Source: Sternotherus odoratus
Lineage: Eukaryota > Chordata > Testudines > Kinosternidae
Assembly: GCA_032164245.1 (NCBI GenBank)
Contig: JAVMKO010000003.1
Span: 95,603,890-95,667,889, forward strand
Direction: 5' to 3'
DNA: 64,000 bases
Notes under the pieces: model-generated
Told to the model about the DNA's origin: nothing
Seen by the model: only the letters and a program-made list of their open reading frames with translations
Databases searched by the model: none
Shown: piece by piece, positions 11,680 to 22,270 of the stretch
Position numbering within the stretch: position 1 is the stretch's first letter
How the letters are laid out: each line of letters opens with the position of its first letter
Program-made: the position numbers and the translations under genes

Positions 11680-12275
11680 TTTTAGAGGTTGATCGCAAAT
11701 GCAGATTAAGACACTATTTCTGCCGTAAAGAGATTATCGTCTATGAAACATAAGGAAAAGACAATGGACAATAGCTCAGGCAAAGGAAGGATGGGGATTA
11801 TTGCTGATGAGAAGGAGGAAGAATGGGTTATTTTAAATAAGTGAGTTTGAAAGAAGTGGAAGGAGGAGGGCAGTTAGTGAGGACGGGGGAGAAGGCACAA
11901 AGATGAGGGTAGGGGAAGGATCAGAGGTGGAAGAATTGTATATAAAGTGGCAGGAAGAAAATGAGAGCTAAGGTGTATGTGTGGGCCAGATGACATAAGA
12001 TATTTTACGTGAGGATGTTGAGCTTGACTTATTTGTGGTAGGAGTAAGGAAAACAGTGAAAAGATACAAGAATGGGGTGATATGGACAGCAAGGGAGTTG
12101 GAAGATTGCTTCTGTAGCAGTGTTTTGGATAGACTCAGAGGAAACAGACATGATAGTCAGGGAGACCAGACAGGAAAAAAAAAAACAGTAAGAAGTTTTC
12201 AGTAATCAGGAGAAGCAATGACCAGGGGCATGAAGAAGGATTTTAGCAGTGGAGATAGTGAGCAAAGGGCCAATT
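11680..12275. repeat. possible diverged interspersed repeat, purine-rich
   Basis: The stretch is rich in GGA/GAA on the plus strand. It reads like a decayed repeat of unknown family that I have seen in sauropsid DNA, with phrases like GTGTTTTGGATAGACTCAGAGG. There are no termini and no target duplication, and the composition alone could mislead. Confidence 0.25.
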
Positions 12276-12384
12276 TGTTTTAACTATTTTCATAGATGAA
12301 CAAAGTAATCCTTGGATGACTTTTTTTTTTTAACTCTCAAAAGAAGACTGGTATTTTTTAGACTGCCTTTTAAACTAGGAGTTG

Positions 12385-12545
12385 AATTTTGCATTTAATA
12401 CAATTATCACAGGACCTCAAAGCACTTTACCAATTACAATTAGTAAACTGAGGAGCAAATGTACTAACTGACTTGTCCAATGTTATGCAGCAAGTCAAAG
12501 GGAGAATTAGAATAGAAGTGGAGTGGAGTCCTGACTTACTTTATT
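12385..12545 (-). repeat. MIR-like (CORE) SINE relic, minus orientation
   Basis: The order of blocks matches an antisense MIR: AGCACTTTACCAATTACAAT, AACTGAGGAGCAAATG, GACTTGTCCAATGTTATGCA, GCAAGTCAAAGG and then GGAGTCCTGAC. The match is degenerate and based on recall of the family consensus. Confidence 0.65.
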
Positions 12546-13628
12546 TCTTTCATCATTAGAACACAAGCAGATGTTTAGGTCTTATATTTACATATCCTCC
12601 AACCCTAAAAAGATAAGTCCTTGAGATCACAACATAGTGAATCTTTTCAGAAAGGATTGCCTTCACCCCCAAAAAATATAGTCTGTAAAGTGAACAGAAT
12701 CTTATTTGAGTGACTGGTGTTGATTGTAACCAGCATCTTTGGGGAGGGCCAGAAGCAAAATGGACACACTGTTTCTTGATTCTGTTTCCTTGTGATGGGT
12801 GGCATGACCGTCAGTGCATGTGACTTGTCAAAAGATGCAATCATAGCAATTTAAACTGACATGAAGGATACAGATATAAACAAAATGAACACACAGTAAA
12901 AAGCTGAAACTGTGTTACAAGTAACACATGTTCAGACAAATACATGTGGTATATGCAGTAACTGTGGGGATATGGACATTCTTTTTCTTTTCAAAGTTTA
13001 TTTTAACTTAATTGATGTGTAGAAATCATCATGTAGGGAGAAACATTTACACAGAAAATGTGGCAAATAGAACTGACAAATCTCATTTTGATAATTCATA
13101 TAAAAGCCTGAGATAGGAAAGTCACATTAACTGAACTTAGCTGATTGTATTTGAATTTGTATACTTTGCCTACAGTGGGCCAGACGGTAGTCTGAGCTAA
13201 ACCTGTGTAAATCTGGAATAAGTTAATCAAAGTCAAGATTTACATAAAGCACTTGCATAGGATCCTAGGTGGATAAAACTGAAAGTTAGTTAAAATTGAA
13301 TTTGGCCAATGACTGCATATAGACTTTTTAGGAGTGTACTAGTTCCACAATGCTTTGTTGTGCTGCCATGAATCTAATTTTAATTTGAAGAAGTGAATTG
13401 ATTCCTTTTCTTAGGTCCATGGATACTCATACGCTCAATTTATCTTTTTTTTTTTAAGTGATTTTTATTATGTTAGCTCTGTTTATCATAGCACTGTGAT
13501 GGTAATGCTGTGGTTCTGATTGGGGCATGTTATAGACTTTGCCATCAGTCACAAAAAGAATGTTTCCACTAAAAGTATCCCTTTTGTTAAAGGTCCTCAT
13601 TTCTAGCAAAAAGTTAATTTAAAAAACT
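12546..13628. other. noncoding DNA
   Basis: No gene is seen. Around 13178-13290 the sequence (GGGCCAGACGG, CCTGTGTAAATCTGG) resembles a common amniote repeat related to GGCCAGATTCTG, but only weakly. Confidence 0.4.
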
Positions 13629-13649
13629 CTGTGTGTGTGTGTGTGTGTA

Positions 13650-13684
<35 letters not shown>
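13629..13684. repeat. compound (GT)n(GA)n microsatellite
   Basis: A GT run interrupted once by AT is followed directly by about 12 GA units. This is a clean compound dinucleotide repeat and probably length-variable. Confidence 0.97.
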
Positions 13685-15640
13685 ATTATACAAATTTCCG
13701 CTGTTTTAACTGAAATGATTCAGAACTTCAAACTTAGCATGAAAATGTGCATACCTGCTTTCCAAATATTGCAAAAACACTGGTTAAGAAATAAAGCGGT
13801 TATGACCAACTGAAAATAGCATCCTACTTTGTACATGGTACCCTCTTTCTCTTTAGTGATTTAATTTCTCACAGAGTATGTCTCTTCAGATATGTGCAAG
13901 CAAATCTTCATCTTCAGGGCTCTTCCTGCACCCATTCACTCATGCTTTCTTGTCACTCCCTTCTGTCTTTAAGATGAGATTGGAGAGGGACCAGCAGATC
14001 TGGCAGTGTTTTTTGATGGTCTTCTATGCCAGGAATTTCAAATTTCATGTGCTTTGTAGAGCCCCTACTGTGGTGCACACATCCCCAGAAAATGCAAGAT
14101 TTGAACAGAATATACAGTTCAACAATTTGCATATTCCTCTAAATATACTGTTTTCTCCTTGTTACTTCTTTCATCTGTTTCTCTACCCTCCTCTGATTTT
14201 TTTCATGTTCAGGTTTCTCCTCCTTTAAGTTTTCAGCTGCTCTTTTCCAAAATCATACATTCTAGCTATCCAGATTTTTATATGGCTTCCTTCCAAAACT
14301 TGCTCTAGCCCTATCCACACTAGTATTTTTTTAATATCTTTCATATTTCAAAGTAGTTGGGCATTTTTACCACAGTATTCTGTAGACCTGTTCTGAACAG
14401 GGTCAGATAATGTGGTGACAAAGAAATGCATGAGCCCTGTCTACCCCAACACTCCCAATAAAAGTAGTGCAATAGTGCGCGATTTCACCGAAAAATTTGT
14501 GTGGATTAAGTCCGTGTCAGACAAGAAGATTCACTTGACTGTGCATTTAATGCCTTCTAGTCATATTTTTATGAATGTATCATGTTGATTATACATTTGT
14601 CTGAGTCATCTGTACACTTGTGTTTGAATTAATTTTTATCACACTGCTTAATAAACCATAAACTGGTACAACTTTGTGGGACACTTTTATTGTGTCAACG
14701 GTAGAGTCCCTTCTTGACCTCACAGTCACCTCTCCCCCAATAGCATAGGAAAAATTCTAAGCACCAGCCTCCAATAACCGAAACTTTGGTGCAAAGAAGT
14801 GAAACATTAATTGCTTTTTTCTAGCTTTGATGTTGAGGCTGTGACCTGTTCTTAGAGACCTAAACACATTGAATGACTAATACATCTGACCTGAGGTTGA
14901 AAAGGAAAACTAATCTCTTGCCTTGGTTTCTTTCTAAAAGCCCCTGAATGAAAATTCTAACCCATACTGCTTCATAATGAGCTAGCTATACTTCTTCTGA
15001 AGTACAGTATGGGGCATAACTGAATGAACAGAGGCAGAAATTGTGATCTATACAGGCAAATTACCCAGGACTGTCATTGTTTGGTGGCCTCTAAAATAAA
15101 AAGGAGGTATTGCAGGAAGACATTTAGTGGTTGCAGTCTCCAGTTGGAAACACCAGTCATTTCATGAACTCAAGGTTTTTGTGTGTGGATTAGGTCAGAT
15201 CTGGGGCTTGTCTTTGAAGGCATTTGATGAATAAATAGCCATTTAACATAACGTAATGTTTAGAAGCTTTGATTATTTTGGCAGTAGCAATATGGGACGA
15301 CCATATTTTCATGTGGAGGCAAAGATTTGGATTCAGTCAAGTCACCTTAAAATATTTTTTAGCCTGTCTTTCCCTGTTCATCCCCAAATAACAGAATTGA
15401 CTAATGTTTATACAGCATTTTAGAAACATAAATCACCACATGAATGGCTAAATAGGGGCCAGATTCTTTGCCACATACAGTGAGCTGTCAGCACAGTTCA
15501 GGTGGGAGCGTGCAGAGGTGGCTTTTGCTCTCCCCTCCTTGCCAGCTATGTGCCAGGCTATTTTCCTGACAGAGTTTAGAGTAGGCTTCAGGAAGTCGTG
15601 GCCATGTCCCTTTCCCCCTGGGTATGCCTCCTTGTCAGAA
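13685..15640. other. noncoding DNA, no gene seen
   Basis: A 116-codon frame at 13878-14228 is Phe/Leu/Ser-rich from a pyrimidine-rich stretch, with no recognisable domain. I see no complete element. Confidence 0.45.
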
Positions 15641-15655
15641 ACGTGGGTGGTATAG

Positions 15656-15750
15656 GTAACAAAGAGTCCTGTGGCACCTTAAAGACTAACTAAAGTATTG
15701 AAGCATAAGCTTTCGTGGGCTAATACCCACTTCGTCGGATACAAGCAATG
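15656..15750 (+). repeat. interspersed turtle-type repeat with possible 13-bp duplication
   Basis: It carries GAGTCCTGTGGCACC, TTAAAGACTAACTAAAG and GCATAAGCTTTCGTGGGC, the same family as the minus-strand copy at 3965-4103. The flanks share GTGGGTGGTATAG (15643-15655) and GTGGGTGGCATAG (15757-15769), 12 of 13 identical. That may be a target-site duplication of retrotransposon-like length. Confidence 0.7.
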
Positions 15751-15769
15751 GCATAGGTGGGTGGCATAG

Positions 15770-16643
15770 AAGTGGATATACTACCTCCGTGCTTCTGGAG
15801 GATTCTGCTACAACTGAATTATCCTTTGGCTATATTAGTTGTAGGCCTGCTTTGTGTTGGCATTGCAATGCAAAGGGGCAGTGCTGCGGTGGAGGATCTG
15901 GGCCAGGACTTTCAACAGGGAGATCTTTACACGAGAGAAAAGAAGGAACATTAGCACAGCAGAGACTCTTACCACAATTGCTGGTCTCACCATCAGTCAT
16001 TTATACTTTTATCTGAATGGGCCATTTGCTACTGATTTCAATTGATCAGTGGTAGTATAGGGCACAAGTCTCAACTGTGCCCAGTAAGCACTGAATGCAG
16101 GAGAGGGGGAGACAGCCGCAAAGGAGCTCTTTATGGGTCCCAGATTGCTGAGGTCAGTTTTACATAACTCAGTGCCACTTTAAACTGTACAGTTGGCTCT
16201 GGACCTCAGGGTACACTGTGAAAGTTGAGGATTGCTGGAGTTCAGTGGCCTCAACCCTTTCCAGGCATGTGCCCCTATACCCACCATGGGGTTGTGCAGG
16301 AGCCAGCTTTTTGGTTTCCTTGCACCACTGGACAGGCAAAAAGGGGCCAAAATGGAGCTGAAGATCTGGCTCATAATCTAGCTTCTCATTATTTTCATAA
16401 TGGTCACAGGATTTCTCTCCAGGGGAAGCGAACATTTTCATGACAGTTTATTTTTCTATACATTTGTCCAATGGGTATGCATCCTATGAAGTTAATTATG
16501 TACATAAAACATATCAGGCTGGTTTTGGTACTGATTTAGGGAGAGTCCCAGGCACACTAAGAGCGATGGGAATTACTCAGAAGACAATATATAGTACAAA
16601 CCTTGTTGATTGCACTCGTTGTCTAGAGTGTCTGAATTCCTCC
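15770..16643. other. noncoding DNA, no gene seen
   Basis: Several overlapping short frames exist in both directions but none resembles a protein family. Confidence 0.4.

Positions 16644-16669
<26 letters not shown>
16644..16669. repeat. poly(T) tract
   Basis: An uninterrupted run of about 26 T. No adjoining retrotransposon could be identified on the minus strand. Confidence 0.95.
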
Positions 16670-16675
<6 letters not shown>

Positions 16676-17154
16676 GACTGTATCTGGGGAACAGTCATGG
16701 ATTACATTACAGTAAATATTTTTTCTTTTGAAATCTCTTTATTCATCATGTTTTCCCCCATGATCTTAACAGAAGTATTGCCTGTGTTCAGATTCTAACT
16801 TTAAGTGAATCTGTCATTAACTGTTAAAATTCTACTGACAATTTTTAAAAATAAGTTCCTTTCCCCTTCCAGATATACACAGTCCCATTTACTTTAACAC
16901 TTCCATCCATGTTTTCAAGCTTTGTTCATGTTCCTCTAAATGAAAACTCACACTTCCTTCTTGAGTGAACTTGCGAAACTGGTCAAACTAGACTGACACA
17001 GCAGCGTAAGATTACATTCGCTACTCCTTTAGCTTTGTGGACAAAATGCAGCCTTAATGATGCCTGTGACTGGTTCAGGGTAGATTAAAGCATGTACTTT
17101 CTTGTAGGATAAATGATGTGGAAATCTAATTCACCTTGATGTGTCCTTTCTGTC
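16670..17154. other. noncoding DNA, no gene seen
   Basis: Nothing recognisable. Confidence 0.4.
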
Positions 17155-17215
17155 TTTTTTCCCCTCTCTCTTTCCCTCCCTCTCTCCTTCTTTTCCCCCT
17201 CCTTCTCCTTTGAAA
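17155..17215. repeat. polypyrimidine (C/T) tract
   Basis: About 60 bp of almost pure C and T, mixing CTCT and CCTT units. It could look like a splice-acceptor tract but no exon follows. Confidence 0.85.
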
Positions 17216-17778
17216 GTAGTGGAGAAAAGTTCAAAGAGATGAGGTTCTCTCTTGGAGCGTGTGGAGTGAATAAGGAATGATAGCTGGAGGAATGAAGGGG
17301 AAAAAACCACAGCTACAACGCTGATGTTGAGTTGTGCATCAAACTGCTGTAGGTGATGGCTTTCTCCTCTTGCTTTGAGAGAGAATGGACGCCATGTTCC
17401 GGAAAGAAGTACTTACGTAAAACCCATCTTTTTCCAAAATACTTTGGGATTTTCAGCTTTGCTATGTTCTTGCAAGTGGTATTTGTTCAGTTTTCCTTTT
17501 GGACTACTTAACCCAGGAGGGCGAAGGTCATCAGTACAGAGAAGTGAATATTGTCTGCTGCTTCCTCTCCAGTCCCCATTTGTGTGATAAAGCAGAGCAG
17601 TTGCATACGTTTGCTGCCAGATGTCAAAAGCCAGGGCTAAAACCTTGGTACCGCTGTCTGCCGCCTTCTGCCCTATCTAACATATTTGTTTACTGTGCAT
17701 GCCCCTCCCCCAACTCCCAGTTGCACGTGCACACACACACATACACTTGTATACTTCTCAGTGTATTTTTGAAATAAG
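17216..17778. other. noncoding DNA with a short (CA)n near 17729-17743
   Basis: No gene is recognised. Frames of up to 92 codons lack any known domain. Confidence 0.4.
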
Positions 17779-17786
17779 TATTAGAG

Positions 17787-18437
17787 CAGGGGTGGGCAAA
17801 CTATGGCCCACAGGCCACATCCGTCCTGCAGGACCGTCCTGCCTGGCCCCCGAGGCTCCCCCTGGCTCCTCCCTCTCTGTCCCCTTTCCCCCAGAGCCGC
17901 AGCGCACCACGTGGGCAGCGCTCTGGGGGGTCGGGGCTGCTCACTCTGGCGGGGCAGCGTGGAGCCAGACACGCTGCTTTGAGGAGCATGGTAAGGGGCC
18001 GGAGTCGGGGGAGGTTCAATAAGGGGTAGGGGGAGGTTGGATGGGGTGGAGGTTATGGGAGGGCAGTCGGGATGAGGAACAAGGGGGTTGGATAGGCTGT
18101 GGGAATCCCGGGGGTGGGGACAGGGGTCGGGGCATTCCGGGGACAGGGAGCAGGGGAGGTCCTGGGGGGGCCATTATGGTAGGGAAGGTCTCGGGAGGGG
18201 GCAGTTAGAGGACAAGGAGCAGGGGGTTTAGATGGGGGTGGGGGTGGGTAGTCAGGGGACAAGGAGTGGGAGTGGGGTTGGATGGGTCGGGTTTTCTGAA
18301 CTGGGATCCGGGGGGAGGGGGCGTCGGATGGGGGCAGGGCCAGGCTGTTTGGGGAGGAACCGTCTTCCCTACCCAGTCCTCCATACAATTTTGCAACCCT
18401 GATGTGGCCCTCGGGCCAAAAAGTTTGCTCACCCCTG
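17787..18437. mobile_element. hAT-type MITE, copy A of a two-copy family
   Basis: The left terminus CAGGGGTGGGCAAACTA pairs with the right terminus GTTTGCTCACCCCTG. The flanking repeats are TATTAGAG (17779-17786) and TATTAGGG (18438-18445), 7 of 8 matching. The subterminal GGCCCACAGGCC and GGCCCTCGGGCC are typical of a hAT group abundant in reptiles. The 651-bp interior is G-rich on the plus strand (about 18000-18350), with many G runs and no transposase. The copy at 47031-47873 is the same family in the opposite orientation. Confidence 0.9.
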
Positions 18438-18448
18438 TATTAGGGGTA

Positions 18449-18749
18449 CAGTAGACTCTCGATGCTCCAGGATTGGATTAACCAGAATGTGGATTAACCA
18501 GGATGTCAAAAAAAAAATACACACCACTCATAGGGCTGGCTCTGTCTCTGTTGCCGCCCCAAGCACACACCAAAAAAAACCCACCAGGGCCCAGGGCAGC
18601 CAGTGAACCAATACCCCCTCCCCCCGGGGCAGGGTGGCTGGTGAACCAAACCCCCTCTCCCCCTATTTCCTGTGGATGGTGATTATCCAGGATTTTATTA
18701 ACCAGAATTACTTGTTTCCCTATCATCCTGGATAATTGAGAGTCTACTG
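18449..18749. mobile_element. pogo/Tigger-like MITE adjoining the hAT element
   Basis: The inverted termini CAGTAGACTCTCGATGCTCC and (reverse of the right end) CAGTAGACTCTCAATTATCC are flanked by TA at 18447-18448 and 18750-18751. The subterminal motif GGATTAACCAG recurs in both halves. It is 301 bp and encodes nothing. It begins only 11 bp after the end of the hAT element. It is related in design to, but distinct in sequence from, the Tigger-like copy at 2541-2925. Confidence 0.9.
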
Positions 18750-18751
18750 TA

Positions 18752-19599
18752 CATTGATAAACTGAGACCAGACAAGTAATGTGGCCTATCGAAATACAAA
18801 GATCCATTGCAATGTAAGTATTTCAGACTGTCAAAATTGCCTGGTTAAGCTGAAGTGTGAGAGTTTAGGGAATAGTGTTTACCAAACAATGTGAAGAAGA
18901 AATGTAACTTTTTGAGGATGGAATAAGTAGCATAGTAAATTGTCAAAACAAAACAATAGTTGTATTGTGTGTGTGATGGTGGCCGTGATACCTCTTACTG
19001 ACATTCACTGATTTGCAAATTAGAGGCTGATCAAGAAAAGATGTGTAGGATTGTAAGATCCATCAAGGCAGGGAATTCCTTAATTTTCCTCCTCTAGACA
19101 CAGAAAAAAAACACATAAGCCTCCCCTAATGTCCTCTCTTTAAAAAGAAAAAAACAAGGTGTATGAGAGGGTTAGAAGTGGGTTGAAAATCCAGTACATT
19201 GGTATATTTTAAGTATATGGAAAGGGAAGTCTATCTCCCCAACCCCCCCTCTCATTCATCATCATTTTGCGGGGGTGCAGAGTTCAATCCTGTGTTTTGC
19301 TTTTGTTAAGACTTACAGAAAGTAAATACTGTTCCTTTTTGTTTGTTTCATGTTGCTCGGGTTGGCTTGTTTCTCCCCAGGAAGAGGTGGGAGTATCCCC
19401 CGGGAAGCCAGCCCCACAATCTGAGTATGGGAACAAATGCATCCAGCACAGCACTCCAAAATTAGGAAAAAAAGTAGCTGAAAAACTGTGAATGATGGTG
19501 ACTATGGAAATGGATTCTTCTTGGACATTTTAATGGGTGCCCTTTTAACACAGTGAGTGAAGACATAACACAGAATCTAAATTCTCTTTGGAGATTATT
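18752..19599. other. noncoding DNA; weak exon-like stretch at 19380-19491
   Basis: A CT-rich tract ending CTCCCCAG at 19380 precedes a 37-codon open stretch ending at the stop codon 19489-19491. It looks superficially like an acceptor plus terminal exon. The peptide matches no family I know, so I do not call a gene. Confidence 0.35.
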
Positions 19600-20145
19600 G
19601 TAGGTGGGGCTTTTAACACCCCCTATTATTAAAATTGCCCAACACTTCCTATTGGAAGTCCCTGTTTTCAGGGGCTGTCACAGGGTCCACAAAGGTCTCT
19701 GTCTTTCCCCTGTGCCCTGTCTTCTGGCTGATCAAAATAAAGGTCTTCACACCCTTTTCTGGTGTTTCACCCAAGTGTCCTTTATTTACAGTGCAGACTT
19801 AGTGGCTTCAGTGCAAGAAAAGTGCTCCCCTCCATCCCCCAACAGTTACCCTTTCTGTCCTGATTCCAGGGTCTCCAGGCCCCCGAGGCACCTTGCCTGC
19901 AGCAAGAAGACAGCATAGCAGCCTCCTGTTTCCTTCCTGGCCTGCCCCTAACTGAGTTTGGCTCAGGGATTTTCTAGCCCTCTCCGTTCCCAGCCTCAGC
20001 TGTGTTCGCTTAGCCCAGCCTGGTGCTGTGAGCTAGCCCTCATTAGGGCTCCCAGCTGGGCTCCCTGCTGGCTTCTGCAAGCCTCTGCCCCTGGCCCTCC
20101 TGCCAGCAAGCAAAATTTACCCCTGCCCTTCCACAGGGGCTTATC
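19600..20145. repeat. GC-richer block, possibly an unclassified repeat
   Basis: The base composition shifts abruptly to C-rich on the plus strand, with phrases such as CAGCCTGGTGCTGTGAGC and GGGCTCCCAGCTGGGCTCCC. An AATAAA occurs near 19736. No terminal repeats or target duplication could be fixed. It could be a decayed interspersed repeat or simply GC-rich unique DNA. Confidence 0.3.
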
Positions 20146-20539
20146 ATGATTTTTTTGTTTATTTCATCCAAAATGGTTCCGCCATTTCTGAGATCAAGGC
20201 TGAAGAAAAAGACATTGTTTTTCCAGTGTTAAAAAACAGCTTTTTGAATAGCACTAGTGCCCCCATGCCTTGGATCATGGTCTTAACATTTGGCAGGTTT
20301 GGTGTTGCCTTTGCATCAGGGATGGGCCACAGATTATAGCAGCAAAATCTGTCCACACTGGGCATGTTTCAGTTTAAACTAAATAAGATTCAGACTGTTT
20401 CTATCCTGCTGTCCGTGATCCCTCTGCTACACCCAGGCAACTTGGAGGAGGAACTGCCTTATTTGAATACAGAAGGGACAAGAGCCAGTGGTGTGGCAGG
20501 GATAGGAAAGATATGGATGCTTGGGGGTGGGGGTTAAAC

Positions 20540-21150
20540 CCTGGGTCTAGATGCTGGCAGGGGATGAAGAGGGAAACTGGGACTGGGAGTTAGTGTAGAG
20601 GGGGACTGGAGGCAGGGAAGGAAACTGATGGGAAGGAGACTGACATCCCATAAATAGTGGGAAACTGAGATTGGATGAGGAGTCTGGGGGGGGGGGGAGG
20701 GAGTGTGGGATTGGCTGGGCAAGGAGACTGGGACTGAAAACCAATGGGAAGGAGGTTAGTGACAAGGAAGATAGATCTGATGAAAAGTGAGGTGTGGGGG
20801 AGAACTAGCAGTTACTGGGCAAAGAGACTGGAACAAGGATATGTGGGTGAGTGGAGATCGGATGAGGAGCCTGGGGAAGGAAATTGGTAATAGGAGCAGA
20901 TGGGGGATCATGGGCAGTGAGGATGAGCGGGAGCAACTGAATGCCGGAGTTAGGGGGAGAGGTAGATGAGATAAGGAACTGGGAGGGGAAGAACCAGGTT
21001 TGACGGCGATTGGGACTCTTGAGGGGTGAGACTAAGATTTGCTGGGCAAGGACTCTGGAACTAGGGATGAGAAGCCTGAGGAGTGGACTCTGGAACTGGC
21101 TAGCTGAGAAGAATGGGACTGGGATGAAGAGCCAGGAGTGGCAAAGAGAC
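20540..21150. repeat. degenerate purine-rich tandem repeat
   Basis: Variants of GGGACTGGGA, GGGAAACTGG, AAGGAGACTG and GGATGAGGAG recur roughly every 50-70 bp across about 600 bp, with a G run at 20688-20697. The units are too diverged to give an exact period by eye. Confidence 0.6.
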
Positions 21151-21889
21151 AGGACTTGGACAAGTACAGATTGAAGGGAACAGGGAAGAAGGCATCATGT
21201 TTGTGGGGAATAGGCAGAGGAGTTTGTGTCCATTAAAGTACACTCCTCTCCACAGCCCAGAATGGAATCCAAGATTCCCGAGTCTTACCATTCCTCTGAA
21301 CTCAGCAAAAATCTGTGAAACCCACTGGCAAAGTGTCTTATCCCTCTTTAGTGCTGGTCTACATAGAAGATAACAGTTTATTACTTCCATCAGTTATTCC
21401 AGTAGTTCAAGTAGTCAAGGTTTGTGGGGTGGATCTAAAGGTTCCAACCTTATTGGTGAACCATGTGAATGTCAATGTGATGCCACATTATGGAATGTTT
21501 TTTTCCCAGTTCACTTCTTTTAAAAAGCCTAGGAAATTACGCACACAAAAAGCTATGTTAGAAGAACATTATAAGTCAAGTTAAGAAATGCCAGAATTAA
21601 GGTACCTGTGCAACCTGATTCATCCTCCCCTCTCCCCCCAATGCTTGCATTGTGATAACAGCCTTTAGTTATAAGATAACATACTGTGTTTTCCACTGAA
21701 TCCCTGCTTCATTCAGTGCACAGGCTGGACTTGCCCTGGGGATGAATCTGGGTTGTGTAGTAGAGGAATTTGTTGTATAGTACCTCTGTCTCATTTGTTG
21801 CAGAAGCTGGAATGTGTGTAGTGAATCAGGCAAGGGATTTTCAGAATGAGAATGGGAGGTCTCACGATTAAAGCAGTGGAATGTTGTCT
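21151..21889. other. noncoding DNA, no gene seen
   Basis: Frames of 89-99 codons on both strands overlap one another and resemble no protein family. Confidence 0.4.
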
Positions 21890-22270
21890 TGGAGAACTGA
21901 ACTCTGTCCCTGCCTGTGCCAGACTTCCTGTGTGATGCTAGGCAAGTCCCATAAACCAAACATTTCACAGGGGGTCATTCATTGCCGTCTTCATTTTCTG
22001 GGTGCCTGATGTGAGACCCTGGAGTCTGATTTGCAGAACTGTTGAGGACTCATCGTTGCAACTGAAACTGGTCAGAGCTATGTTGTGAACATATAAAGTG
22101 CTTTGTAATATTACATACTCTGAAAAATCAGTGTGTCTCATATTGGACACCCAAAATTAGGAGATACTGTTGACCTTAATGTTTCTGTGTCTGTTTCCCA
22201 TCTGCAAACCTAAATATTATCCCCTTATGTAACAGGGGTATGGTGAAATTAATGAATTTATGTTTTAAAG
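21890..22270 (+). repeat. MIR-like SINE relic
   Basis: CTTCCTGTGTGATGCTAGGC and AAGTCCCATAAACC resemble the MIR core (TGTGTGACCTTGGGCAAGTC). A further TCTGTTTCCCATCTGCAAAC block near 22189 fits the downstream part. Intervening sequence has been inserted or has decayed, so this may be two relics. Confidence 0.45.

Noticed and set aside
13178..13290. Copy of a common amniote repeat beginning GGCCAGATTCTG
   Set aside because: Similarity is limited to two short blocks and the limits cannot be set by eye. Similar faint traces at 44113-44190 and 62810-62910 were treated the same way.
16644..16669. Poly(T) tract as the tail of a minus-strand retrotransposon or processed pseudogene
   Set aside because: The adjoining sequence gave no element consensus, no recognisable coding sequence and no flanking duplication.
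19380..19491. Acceptor-like CTCCCCAG followed by a 37-codon open stretch ending in a stop
   Set aside because: Acceptor-like sequences are frequent in pyrimidine-rich DNA, and the peptide matches no family I know. No partner exon is visible.
19600..20145. Possible solo LTR, prompted by an AATAAA and a GC shift
   Set aside because: I could not define TG...CA ends or a 4-6 bp flanking duplication, so no LTR call is made.
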